Source: Chloroflexota bacterium (GTDB lineage: Bacteria; Chloroflexota; Anaerolineae; J102). Taken from it: a DNA stretch of 9,133 nucleotides. The stretch covers positions 1 through 9,133 of the forward strand of contig PIVW01000223.1 of assembly GCA_003353825.1 (NCBI GenBank), written 5' to 3'. Each line of letters begins with the position of its first letter. Position 1 is the stretch's first letter. Positions 1 to 6,505 of the stretch are shown here, in pieces. The position numbers and the translations under genes are program-made. The notes beneath the pieces are model-generated. The model saw nothing but the letters and a program-made list of their open reading frames with translations. It made no database searches and had not been told where the DNA came from.

Positions 1-116
1 GCGAGTTCGGCACGGCGCAGGGCCAGTTTAAATTACCGATGGATATCGAAATGACTTCAGCAGGTACCATTCTGGTCAATGATGCCGACAACGCCCGCAT
101 CCAGGAAATTAATTGA
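1..116 (+). CDS. NHL-repeat (beta-propeller) protein, 3' end only
   Basis: The frame starting at base 3 is open from the left edge to a TGA at 114-116 and gives the last 37 residues of a protein. They include FGTAQGQFKLP, a hydrophobic strand TILVNDADN and the closing ARIQEIN. This matches the NHL repeat pattern (G.GQF..P.gia....G.ilV.D..N.RIQ), so the tail is the last blade of a beta-propeller. NHL proteins are usually binding or scaffold proteins, and exported ones often lie next to multiheme cytochrome genes in bacteria that move electrons outside the cell. The stop codon sits 11 bases before the ATG of the next gene and overlaps its ribosome site, so the two are probably co-transcribed and translationally coupled. 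Only the end is seen; blade number, signal peptide and exact role cannot be judged. Confidence 0.8.
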   Translation, partial: EFGTAQGQFKLPMDIEMTSAGTILVNDADNARIQEIN

Positions 117-118
117 GG
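115..118 (+). promoter_or_regulatory. Ribosome binding site of cytochrome copy 1
   Basis: GAGG lies 9 bases before the ATG at 128 and overlaps the TGA stop (114-116) of the NHL gene. It supports ATG 128 over the in-frame TTG at 113, which would add five residues ahead of the basic n-region. The TTG does have a partial site (AGGA at 103-106), so it cannot be excluded. Confidence 0.55.
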
Positions 119-127
119 TCCAGCACT

Positions 128-2995
128 ATGAGACCCAATGTCGTAAAGCATAGCTACAACAAGCGATCGCTTACCTTGTTAAAGAGCCCTTTATTGATTG
201 TGTTTATCGGGCTGTGTTTTTTCTCTGCATCAAGTTGGTCCTTAAAAGCCCCTCACAATACCAGTAACGGGAACGATATCGGGTGCGACGACTGCCATGG
301 CGCGGAAGGGGACGCATCAAGCCCCATCGTTGCACAAACAGCAGAGGAGCAAGAGACCCTATGCAGGGGTTGTCACATGGTTGGTGGGCTTGCCGATTCA
401 CGCCCTGGCCTCTTAGAATTTGCACTGCATACTGTCGAAAGTGGCGGCGAGACTATCGTTATCCGCTGTGGCGCCTGCCATGATCCGCATGGGCCGACAG
501 AGACTACCGATCCGCACACGGGTCAAACCGCCAATAACCTGTTTTTAATCCGCGCCAACACCAATGATTATGTTACTCAGGCCAACGGTTCAGCCGTTTA
601 TCAGACCAATGTGGTCGCAGAAGACCCGAATACCTTTACCTTTATTACAGAACCGTACACCGGCATTTGCCAGAATTGTCACGCAAACACCACGCACTGG
701 CAAAATGACGAGATGGAAGATCCCGTCCATAACAACGACAGACCCTGCACGGATTGCCACTCACATGAAAATGGCTTCCAGCATGGCGATGGTTCGGGAA
801 CCAACTGTGGCGACGCCAATTCCTGCCATGGTTTGCAAAAATCACATCCCACGCATCTTCTGACGGCTGCCGAAGGCGGTAAGCTGGGGGGAATTGATTG
901 CGATACCTGTCACGACACCGGTAACTTCCCCTTATTTGCAGACGGTGGCGATCTAAGCACCACCGACGTTTGCAATACTTGTCACAGTCCGGGTGGCGCC
1001 TACGATGGCGTGAACGACCCGACCTATGGTGCCAAAGCCAATTTTGAATACGGTGTCTATCACGACAATGAACTCGCCCCAGGTCGAGACAAGTGGTGTG
1101 CGGGTTGTCATGACGATGCCCCTTCCGTCATTTTTTCGATCCCCGCGCCCAATATTATTGGTGATGAAACCGCAGACTCGTATTACGGTCCAGGTCTAGG
1201 CTACGGTTATTACAAGACGGGTCACGGCTTACCAACGACCGAAACCTATCCAGCCAGCGGCGGCATGACGCCCGGAGCAGGCATGCTGTGCAGCGAGTGT
1301 CACGATTACACTATGACTCATGTCGACGGCGAGGCTCGCACTTTTACCGCAACAGCCCTTATCGGCGATTCGAACGATTATCAACACGGTTATCGGCTCA
1401 AGTCCGTCGATGGCGACATCCCCATGTTTATTCCACGCGAACTGTATTTTGGCGGCGGGAGCTACCGAATCTGGGCCGACGTATCGCACTACCGCCTGTG
1501 CCTGAAATGTCATGATTCATCGCAGTACCTGGTGAACTATGACGCTGAAAATCCTGAGGCGACGTTTACGAACTTCTTTCGGGCTGAGCATTTAGAAGGC
1601 GAAACAGTAGTCGCTGCCTACAATTTACATGCCTATCATGTTACTACCTCTGGACCATCCTCCAACGGTTACCGCTATAACTCCGATTATGATCCTACCA
1701 CTGACTTTGACAATGATGATATGGCGGTGGGGGGTGACAGCAAGATGTCCTGCCCTGCCTGCCACAATGTCCATGGCTCCAACTATATGATCATGATGCG
1801 CGACGGCAAGCTCATAGACAGAGAGCCGGGCACGCCGATATTTTATATTGACGACAATACAAGCATCATTACGGATACCGATTGGGGTAGTTGTGGTAGG
1901 CCAGATGACACAGGAATCAGCTTAGGCGAAAGTACCGGCTCAATATACAACGGTCGTGAACAGACATGCAGCCAGTGCCACGGAGGTTGTTGGCGATCCC
2001 GCGAGCGAGCACCCGTGAACTATGCTGGCTGGAACGATTCCGACGGAGACGGTGAAATGGACAGCACCGATACCTGCCCCGTCGACTTTCAAGTGACACA
2101 AGACGACAGCGACAGCGATGGCTGGGGCGATGTATGCGATCTGTGCCCTAATGATCCGTCAAACGTAAACGACACCGGCACCGATACCGACAACGATGGC
2201 GTCGGTGATAACTGTGATATCTGCCCCAACGACGTCCTTAATGATCCAGACAGCGATGGCATCTGTGAAACTGATACCTGTCCCTACGATCCTGACAATG
2301 ATGTCGATAGCGATGGACTCTGCGGTGATGTTGATAATTGCCCTGTGGATTCCAATGCCACTCAGGTTGATAGCGATGGCGACGGTGTAGGTAACGCCTG
2401 CGATAACTGCCCCAATGACCCGAACCCCGACCAGATCGATTCGATTGACAGTGATAGTTTTGGCGATGCCTGTGGTCCAGGCGTTGTCACGCTCCATCCC
2501 TCGGGTGTTGTGGACGATACGCAATTTGACCTCTTGGGGAGCACACCGTGGGAGCGCGCGCTAGACAGCAACGATATCGACAGAAGCCTTGCCTATAGCA
2601 TCTATCCCCCCCCTGACGGATTAACATCCGAGTTCTCTGTGAGTATGGATGACAGCGCAGGCACCTTACTGGAAGGTGCGACGATTGAAAGCATTCGCAT
2701 CTATGCCTATGCCCGATTCCAGAATCCCGGTAGTGGTAGTTCCTTTAACTCAAGGGTCGACCTCGGTTACAACACAGGAACAAACACGGTCTGGAACGGC
2801 CTTGTGTCAACCCCAAATGGCCGCGACTACACCTTTATCGAATCCAGCGAGTTCACGACGGACTCCGACGGCGGCCCGCTGGATACAACGGATATCGACA
2901 ATCTCGTGATCCATGTACAGCGAAACAACTTAAACAACTCGGTCTATCAAATGCTCGTTACGGAGGTCTATGTGGAGGTGGCATTCACGCGCTAA
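128..2995 (+). CDS. Secreted 13-heme-motif c-type cytochrome with TSP3 calcium-binding stalk and C-terminal beta domain (copy 1)
   Basis: A 955-residue exported electron-transfer protein. Residues 1-38 form a signal peptide: basic n-region (K7, K12, R13, K19), hydrophobic PLLIVFIGLCFF, probable cleavage after SSWS and before LKAPHN. Canonical CXXCH sites begin at C53, 79, 114, 181, 207, 258, 282, 324, 388, 458, 542 and 614. A CX5CH site (CGDANSCH) is at 227-234, giving up to 13 hemes. About 19 other His residues (for example in DPHG, TTHW, KSHPTH, GHG, YQHGY, AYHV) could supply distal ligands. Residues 637-782 are TSP3 repeats with 12 Cys and DxDxDG loops. Residues from about 786 to 955 form a beta-rich domain ending TEVYVEVAFTR, with no sorting tail that I recognise. 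It follows the NHL gene by 11 bases. Periplasmic or extracellular electron transfer is inferred; the partner and substrate are unknown. I do not recognise a named orthologue. Confidence 0.93.
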   Translation: MRPNVVKHSYNKRSLTLLKSPLLIVFIGLCFFSASSWSLKAPHNTSNGNDIGCDDCHGAEGDASSPIVAQTAEEQETLCRGCHMVGGLADSRPGLLEFALHTVESGGETIVIRCGACHDPHGPTETTDPHTGQTANNLFLIRANTNDYVTQANGSAVYQTNVVAEDPNTFTFITEPYTGICQNCHANTTHWQNDEMEDPVHNNDRPCTDCHSHENGFQHGDGSGTNCGDANSCHGLQKSHPTHLLTAAEGGKLGGIDCDTCHDTGNFPLFADGGDLSTTDVCNTCHSPGGAYDGVNDPTYGAKANFEYGVYHDNELAPGRDKWCAGCHDDAPSVIFSIPAPNIIGDETADSYYGPGLGYGYYKTGHGLPTTETYPASGGMTPGAGMLCSECHDYTMTHVDGEARTFTATALIGDSNDYQHGYRLKSVDGDIPMFIPRELYFGGGSYRIWADVSHYRLCLKCHDSSQYLVNYDAENPEATFTNFFRAEHLEGETVVAAYNLHAYHVTTSGPSSNGYRYNSDYDPTTDFDNDDMAVGGDSKMSCPACHNVHGSNYMIMMRDGKLIDREPGTPIFYIDDNTSIITDTDWGSCGRPDDTGISLGESTGSIYNGREQTCSQCHGGCWRSRERAPVNYAGWNDSDGDGEMDSTDTCPVDFQVTQDDSDSDGWGDVCDLCPNDPSNVNDTGTDTDNDGVGDNCDICPNDVLNDPDSDGICETDTCPYDPDNDVDSDGLCGDVDNCPVDSNATQVDSDGDGVGNACDNCPNDPNPDQIDSIDSDSFGDACGPGVVTLHPSGVVDDTQFDLLGSTPWERALDSNDIDRSLAYSIYPPPDGLTSEFSVSMDDSAGTLLEGATIESIRIYAYARFQNPGSGSSFNSRVDLGYNTGTNTVWNGLVSTPNGRDYTFIESSEFTTDSDGGPLDTTDIDNLVIHVQRNNLNNSVYQMLVTEVYVEVAFTR
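2036..2473 (+). repeat. TSP3 calcium-binding repeat region of copy 1
   Basis: This encodes residues 637-782 as successive TSP3-type units, DxDxDGxGDxCDxCP. Cys pairs are VCDLC, NCDIC, ICETDTC, LCGDVDNC and ACDNC, with single Cys at each end, 12 in all and suited to six disulfides. In the TSP3 family such Asp loops bind Ca2+ and stiffen the chain into a rod. The last unit (DSDSFGDACG) has lost part of its loop and is probably weak or inactive. The DNA is GA(C/T)-rich and repetitive, so it is prone to slippage and recombination. Confidence 0.88.
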
Positions 2996-3033
2996 AACTT
3001 GACTCAGCGCTCACTACTTGGATGACCTGTAAT

Positions 3034-3052
3034 CCAGCGCTTCAAGCGCTGG
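3034..3052 (+). terminator. GC-rich hairpin after copy 1, possible terminator or mRNA 3'-end stabiliser
   Basis: CCAGCGCT (3034-3041) pairs perfectly with AGCGCTGG (3045-3052) across a three-base loop, 38 bases after the stop. No T-run follows, so it is not a classical intrinsic terminator. It could protect the 3' end, mark a processing point or reduce read-through. The equivalent hairpin after copy 2 is at 6356-6374. Confidence 0.35.
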
Positions 3053-3076
3053 TAGCGAATTCAATGCTAAAGAAAC

Positions 3077-3096
3077 ACTTCCCAACTATGGGAAGT
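3077..3096 (+). terminator. Second hairpin after copy 1
   Basis: ACTTCCC (3077-3083) pairs with GGGAAGT (3090-3096) across the loop AACTAT. An A-rich run precedes it and a mildly T-rich stretch follows. Stem and loop are both identical after copy 2 (6399-6418). With the hairpin 25 bases upstream it forms a tandem pair, which suggests an RNA 3'-end role, but the T-run needed for an intrinsic terminator is missing. Confidence 0.35.
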
Positions 3097-3174
3097 ATAA
3101 GCACGGTTATTTCTCAAAGAAGTGGCGGTTCGATTGATTTCTTGATTTGACTTGAGCATCTCTAATGTGTTGCA

Positions 3175-3188
3175 GCACATTTTTGTGC
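3175..3188 (+). terminator. Small hairpin with T-rich tail, weak intrinsic terminator candidate
   Basis: GCACA (3175-3179) and TGTGC (3184-3188) flank TTTT, followed by ATTTTAATTTATTT. In the second spacer (6497-6511) the stem carries C-to-T and A-to-G changes that still pair as U-G and G-U in RNA. The stem is short, so it would be a weak terminator at best. The right arm overlaps the -35 of the promoter candidate, so at most one of the two readings may be right. Confidence 0.25.
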
Positions 3189-3210
3189 ATTTTAATTTAT
3201 TTCGTATAAA
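3183..3210 (+). promoter_or_regulatory. Possible sigma-70-type promoter for copy 2
   Basis: TTGTGC at 3183-3188 (3 of 6 to the -35 consensus), a 16-base spacer and TATAAA at 3205-3210 (5 of 6) lie in an AT-rich stretch. Both hexamers and the spacing are unchanged at 6506-6533 ahead of copy 3. If used, it gives a leader of about 240 bases. AT-rich DNA throws up such matches by chance, so this is tentative. Confidence 0.25.
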
Positions 3211-3399
3211 CTTATTATTTTATGGAATAACAATAACTTGCCTTCAAGAATACTGGCACAATTCCGTAATCTAGCCAACCACACATCGACAGCCCCTACC
3301 AGGCTACCCGCTTGATAAAATATGGCTTATTTTTTGCGTGGCTATTACGAATACTTGATGACTATATTTGTTTCTTTAGACATTCCAATAAGCAAGGCA

Positions 3400-3441
3400 G
3401 CTACTTGGACAATAACATCAATTTCTTGTCAATTTGGTAGC
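3400..3441 (+). promoter_or_regulatory. Leader stem-loop directly before the ribosome site of copy 2
   Basis: An outer stem GCTAC (3400-3404)/GTAGC (3437-3441) and an inner stem GACAA (3408-3412)/TTGTC (3426-3430) are separated by an asymmetric internal loop (TTG against AATTTG). A 13-base loop closes the inner stem. It ends one base before the AGAGGAG ribosome site. Both stems are kept at 6742-6783. The position suits control of translation or mRNA stability. I match it to no known riboswitch. Confidence 0.4.
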
Positions 3442-3442
3442 A

Positions 3443-3449
3443 AGAGGAG
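3443..3449 (+). promoter_or_regulatory. Strong ribosome binding site of copy 2
   Basis: AGAGGAG, 9 bases before the GTG at 3459. It fixes the GTG start; there is no in-frame ATG before the signal peptide. The same site and spacing precede copy 3. Confidence 0.8.
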
Positions 3450-3458
3450 TTATAAACA

Positions 3459-6317
3459 GTGGTCGCTTTGCAATGTTCTCAGATTACATCAGGTGCAGTT
3501 GCTGTCGACAACGTCCGACATCGCGCCTGGCCCTATTACATCCTGATTGCGTTTATCGGGCTCTGTTTTTTCTCTGCCAACAGCTGGTCCCTAAAAGCAC
3601 CACACAATGGGACTATCGGCTGCGATGACTGCCATGGCGCGGAGGGGGACGCATCAAGCCCCATCGCTGCAAAAACGGCTGCAGAACAAGAGACTATGTG
3701 CAGAAGCTGTCACTACGATGGTGGGCCTGCCAGTTCACGCGACAGTCTCTTTCAATTCGCACTGCACACCGTCGAAAGCGGCGGCGAAACCATTGTTATC
3801 CGCTGTGGCGCCTGCCATGATCCGCATGGACCGACAGAGACCACCGATCCGCACACGGGTCAAACCGCCAACAACCTGTTTTTGATTCGATCCAATACCA
3901 ATGATTATCTCTCTCAGGCCAACGGTTCAGCCGTTTATCAGACCAATGTGGTCGCAGAAAACCCGAATACCTATACCTTTACTGAAGAGCCGTACACCGG
4001 TATTTGCCAGAATTGTCACGCCAACACCACGCATTGGCAAAATGACGAGATGGAAGATCCCGTCCATAACAACGACCGACCCTGCACGGACTGCCACTCA
4101 CATGAAAATGGCTTCCAGCATGGCGATGGTTCGGGAACCAACTGCGGCGATGCCAATTCCTGCCATGGTTTGCAAAAATCACATCCCACGCACCTTCTGA
4201 CAGCTGCCGAAGGCGGTAAGCTTGGGGGGATTGATTGCGATACCTGTCATGACACCAGTAACTTCCCCTCATTTGCAGACGGTGGCGATCTAAGCACCAC
4301 AGACGTTTGCAATACTTGTCACAGTCCTGGTGGCGCCTACGATGGCGTGAACGACCCGGCCTATGGAGCCAAAGCCAATTTTAAATACGGTGTGTATCAC
4401 GGGGACGAACTCGCTCCCGGTCGAGACAAGTGGTGTGCGGGTTGTCACGACGATGCCCCTTCCGTCATTTTTTCGATCCCCGCATCCAATATTATTGGTG
4501 ATGAAACCGCAGACTCGTATTACGGTCCGGGTCTAGGCTATGGCTATTACAATACAGGTCACGGCTTACCAACGAGCGAAACCTATCCAGCCAGTGGCGG
4601 TTTGACCCCAGGCGCCGGCATGTTGTGTAGCGAGTGTCACGATTACAGCATGACCCACGCCGACGGCGAGGCTCGCACTTATTCTGCTGCAGCCCTTATT
4701 GGCGATTCGAACGATTATCAACATGGTTATCGGCTCAAATCCGTCGATGGCGATATCCCCATGTTTATTCCACGTGAACCGTACTTCGGCGGCGGAGGCT
4801 ACAGAATCTGGGCCGACGTATCGCACTACCGCCTATGCCTCAAATGTCACGATTCATCGCAGTACCTCACGAACTATGACGCTGAGAATCCAACGGCAAC
4901 GTTTACAAATTTCTTCAAACTAACGATGTTCAACGGTGGCAACAGTTTTCCCAATATGCATAGTTATCATGTTAATACCTCTGGGCCATCGTCCAATGGG
5001 TACAAATATGACTCCGATTATGATCCTGCTACTAAGTTAGAGGGAGACAGCAAGATATCTTGCCCTGCGTGCCACAATATCCATGGCACCAGATACATGA
5101 CCATGATGCGTGACGGCAGGCTCCTCGGTACCAATCCGGGTATGTCGGTCTTTTATGCAGACGAAGCTACTGTGGTCTCGGTGAATGCGGGTAGCGATTG
5201 GTCGAGTTGTGGCGAGCCGGAAGACAAGAGCGTCACCCTAACCGCAAGTACGGGCTCAGTGTACTATCGTGCCAACGGGATGTGTAGCCAGTGCCACGGG
5301 GGTTGTTGGCGACCCTATGACCGCACACCCGTGAACTATGCAGCCTTCAACGATGCAGATGGCGATGGCGAGATGGACAACACAGACAATTGCCCCGTCA
5401 CCTTTCAGCTGACACAAGACGATAGCGACGGCGATGGTTGGGGTGATCTATGCGACCTGTGCCCGGATGATCCTTCCAACGTGAATGACACCAGCACGGA
5501 TACCGACAACGATGGCGTTGGTGACAGCTGCGATGTATGTCCCAACGATCCGCTCAATGATCCCGATGGTGACGGTCTGTGTGAAACCGACACCTGCCCC
5601 TTCGATGCTAATGATGATGCCGATGGCGACGGTCTCTGTGCAGACGTCGACAATTGTTCCGGGACTGCCAATGCCACCCAAACCGATAGTGATGGCGACG
5701 GTATCGGCAATAGCTGTGACAACTGCCCCAATACTGCCAATCCTGACCAGATCGATTCACTCAGTAATGGTACGGGTGATGCCTGTGGCGCAGGCATCGT
5801 CACGCTACATCCATCGGGTGTTGTGGACGAGACACAATTCGACCTCTTGGGGAGCACGCCGTGGGAGAGTGCGCTGGACAGCCACGATGGCGACAGAAGC
5901 ATTGCCTATAGCTATTCCGTCGACGACGTACTCACAAAAGTTTCGGTGTTCTCTGTGAGTATGGATGACACCACAGGTACCTTCCTGGAAGGTGCAACGA
6001 TTGAGAGCATTCGCATCTACACCTATGCCCGATATCACAGTGGCGGCAGCGGAACTCCCACGGATGGATCGGTTGACCTAGGATACAACACGGGAACGAG
6101 CACAGTCTGGAACGGCAATACGGTATTCGCGTGGCCCAACTGGGACTACAGCTATAGGCTCGTCGAATCCAGCGTATTCACCACGGACTCCGACGGCGGC
6201 CCGCTGGATACGACGGATATCGACAACCTCCAGATCTATATCCAGCGAAACAGCAAAAACAACGTGTGGCATTTGATCGTTACGGAAGTCTACGTGGAGG
6301 TGGAATACTCTCGATAA
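3459..6317 (+). CDS. Secreted 13-heme-motif c-type cytochrome with TSP3 stalk and C-terminal beta domain (copy 2)
   Basis: A 952-residue paralogue of copy 1 with the same order of domains. The GTG start follows a strong ribosome site. The signal peptide (residues 1-44) has a longer n-region (MVALQCSQIT..., with R20 and R22) that is unrelated to that of copy 1, then YYILIAFIGLCFF and probable cleavage at SWS/LKAPHN. Heme sites run from C55 and C81 to C609: 12 CXXCH plus the CX5CH CGDANSCH at 229-236. TSP3 repeats cover residues 632-776, and the C-terminal beta domain covers about 780-952, ending TEVYVEVEYSR. It differs most from copy 1 between hemes 11 and 12, between hemes 12 and 13, and in loops of the C-terminal domain, while the stretch from heme 4 to heme 7 is identical in protein. 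It likely performs the same export-side electron transfer; a distinct partner or expression condition is possible but unproven. Confidence 0.93.
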   Translation: MVALQCSQITSGAVAVDNVRHRAWPYYILIAFIGLCFFSANSWSLKAPHNGTIGCDDCHGAEGDASSPIAAKTAAEQETMCRSCHYDGGPASSRDSLFQFALHTVESGGETIVIRCGACHDPHGPTETTDPHTGQTANNLFLIRSNTNDYLSQANGSAVYQTNVVAENPNTYTFTEEPYTGICQNCHANTTHWQNDEMEDPVHNNDRPCTDCHSHENGFQHGDGSGTNCGDANSCHGLQKSHPTHLLTAAEGGKLGGIDCDTCHDTSNFPSFADGGDLSTTDVCNTCHSPGGAYDGVNDPAYGAKANFKYGVYHGDELAPGRDKWCAGCHDDAPSVIFSIPASNIIGDETADSYYGPGLGYGYYNTGHGLPTSETYPASGGLTPGAGMLCSECHDYSMTHADGEARTYSAAALIGDSNDYQHGYRLKSVDGDIPMFIPREPYFGGGGYRIWADVSHYRLCLKCHDSSQYLTNYDAENPTATFTNFFKLTMFNGGNSFPNMHSYHVNTSGPSSNGYKYDSDYDPATKLEGDSKISCPACHNIHGTRYMTMMRDGRLLGTNPGMSVFYADEATVVSVNAGSDWSSCGEPEDKSVTLTASTGSVYYRANGMCSQCHGGCWRPYDRTPVNYAAFNDADGDGEMDNTDNCPVTFQLTQDDSDGDGWGDLCDLCPDDPSNVNDTSTDTDNDGVGDSCDVCPNDPLNDPDGDGLCETDTCPFDANDDADGDGLCADVDNCSGTANATQTDSDGDGIGNSCDNCPNTANPDQIDSLSNGTGDACGAGIVTLHPSGVVDETQFDLLGSTPWESALDSHDGDRSIAYSYSVDDVLTKVSVFSVSMDDTTGTFLEGATIESIRIYTYARYHSGGSGTPTDGSVDLGYNTGTSTVWNGNTVFAWPNWDYSYRLVESSVFTTDSDGGPLDTTDIDNLQIYIQRNSKNNVWHLIVTEVYVEVEYSR
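5352..5786 (+). repeat. TSP3 calcium-binding repeat region of copy 2
   Basis: Residues 632-776 repeat the pattern DxDGDGxGDxCDxCP with the same 12-Cys layout as copy 1. The final unit is eroded further (SLSNGTGDACG, no Asp run), so the last calcium site is probably lost. The second and third units (TDTDNDGVGDSCDVCP and the one after) are well formed. Confidence 0.88.
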
Positions 6318-6355
6318 GAATTTGTTCAGCACTCGCTACTTGGATGACCTGTAAT

Positions 6356-6374
6356 CCAGCGCTTCACGCGCTGG
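6356..6374 (+). terminator. GC-rich hairpin after copy 2
   Basis: CCAGCGC (6356-6362) pairs with GCGCTGG (6368-6374) around TTCAC. Compared with 3034-3052, an A-to-C change opens the innermost pair while the seven outer pairs are kept. No T-run follows. Confidence 0.35.
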
Positions 6375-6398
6375 TAGCGAATTCAATGCTAAAGAAAC

Positions 6399-6418
6399 AC
6401 TTCCCAACTATGGGAAGT
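6399..6418 (+). terminator. Second hairpin after copy 2
   Basis: ACTTCCC (6399-6405) pairs with GGGAAGT (6412-6418) around AACTAT. Sequence and spacing match 3077-3096 exactly. No clear T-run follows. Confidence 0.35.
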
Positions 6419-6505
6419 ATAAGCACGGTTATTTCTCAAAGAAGTGCAGGTTCGATTGATTTCCTGATTTGACTTGAGCATCTCTAATGTATTGCAGCAT
6501 GTTTT

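Larger units (their letters stand above)
2996..3458 (+). other. Spacer between copies 1 and 2 (463 bp), also the copy 2 leader
   Basis: No gene is supported here. The AT-rich spacer contains, in order, two perfect hairpins soon after the stop codon, a small hairpin with a T-rich tail, a possible weak promoter, about 250 bases of leader, and a conserved stem-loop just before the ribosome site of copy 2. It is closely related to 6318-6800, with small indels: 14 bp are absent after the ACAATT near 3260, and 8 bp are absent near 3388 where the other spacer has two CCAA repeats. The short open frames across 3322-3628 are not conserved in the second spacer. Confidence 0.8.

Noticed and set aside
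113..127. TTG at 113 as the start of copy 1
   Set aside because: ATG 128 has GAGG at good spacing and leaves a normal basic n-region; the TTG overlaps the upstream stop. It is kept only as a lesser alternative.
206..217. Lipobox at the GLC of the signal peptides
   Set aside because: The residue before Cys is Leu, not Gly, Ala or Ser, and a good signal peptidase I site (SWS/LK) follows.
564..863. Alternative-frame ORF repeated at 3901-4200 and 7255-7548
   Set aside because: It recurs only because the cytochrome sequence itself is conserved; substitutions between the copies are mostly silent in the cytochrome frame, and heme motifs lie in that frame.
2036..2473. CRISPR-like short repeats in the GA-rich region
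   Set aside because: The repeats are coding TSP3 units in one continuous frame, with unequal length and no unique spacers.
2159..2524. Antisense open frame over the TSP3 region, and similar minus-strand frames at 5405-5902 and 8853-9059
   Set aside because: They mirror the Asp/Gly-rich codon repeats of the sense gene, have low-complexity products (runs of I, V, A or S, P) and no ribosome site of note.
3253..3267. Sigma-54 promoter suggested by TGGCAC in the spacer
   Set aside because: The GC of the -12 element is missing in both spacers at the required distance.
3211..3458. Cyclic-di-GMP or other known riboswitch in the leader
   Set aside because: I looked for the conserved core bases of the c-di-GMP-I class, common ahead of cytochrome genes in some bacteria, and did not see them.
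2996..3458. Insertion sequence or attachment site as the cause of the repeated spacer
   Set aside because: No transposase, terminal inverted repeats or target duplication can be seen; the spacers were copied together with the genes.
3322..3628. Short plus-strand open frames in the leader of copy 2
   Set aside because: The equivalent of the 3322 frame in the second spacer reads ATG GCT TAA at once, so it is not conserved.
6266..6472. Short open frame running from the end of copy 2 into the spacer
   Set aside because: It overlaps the end of copy 2 in another frame, has no evident ribosome site, and its product resembles nothing I recognise.
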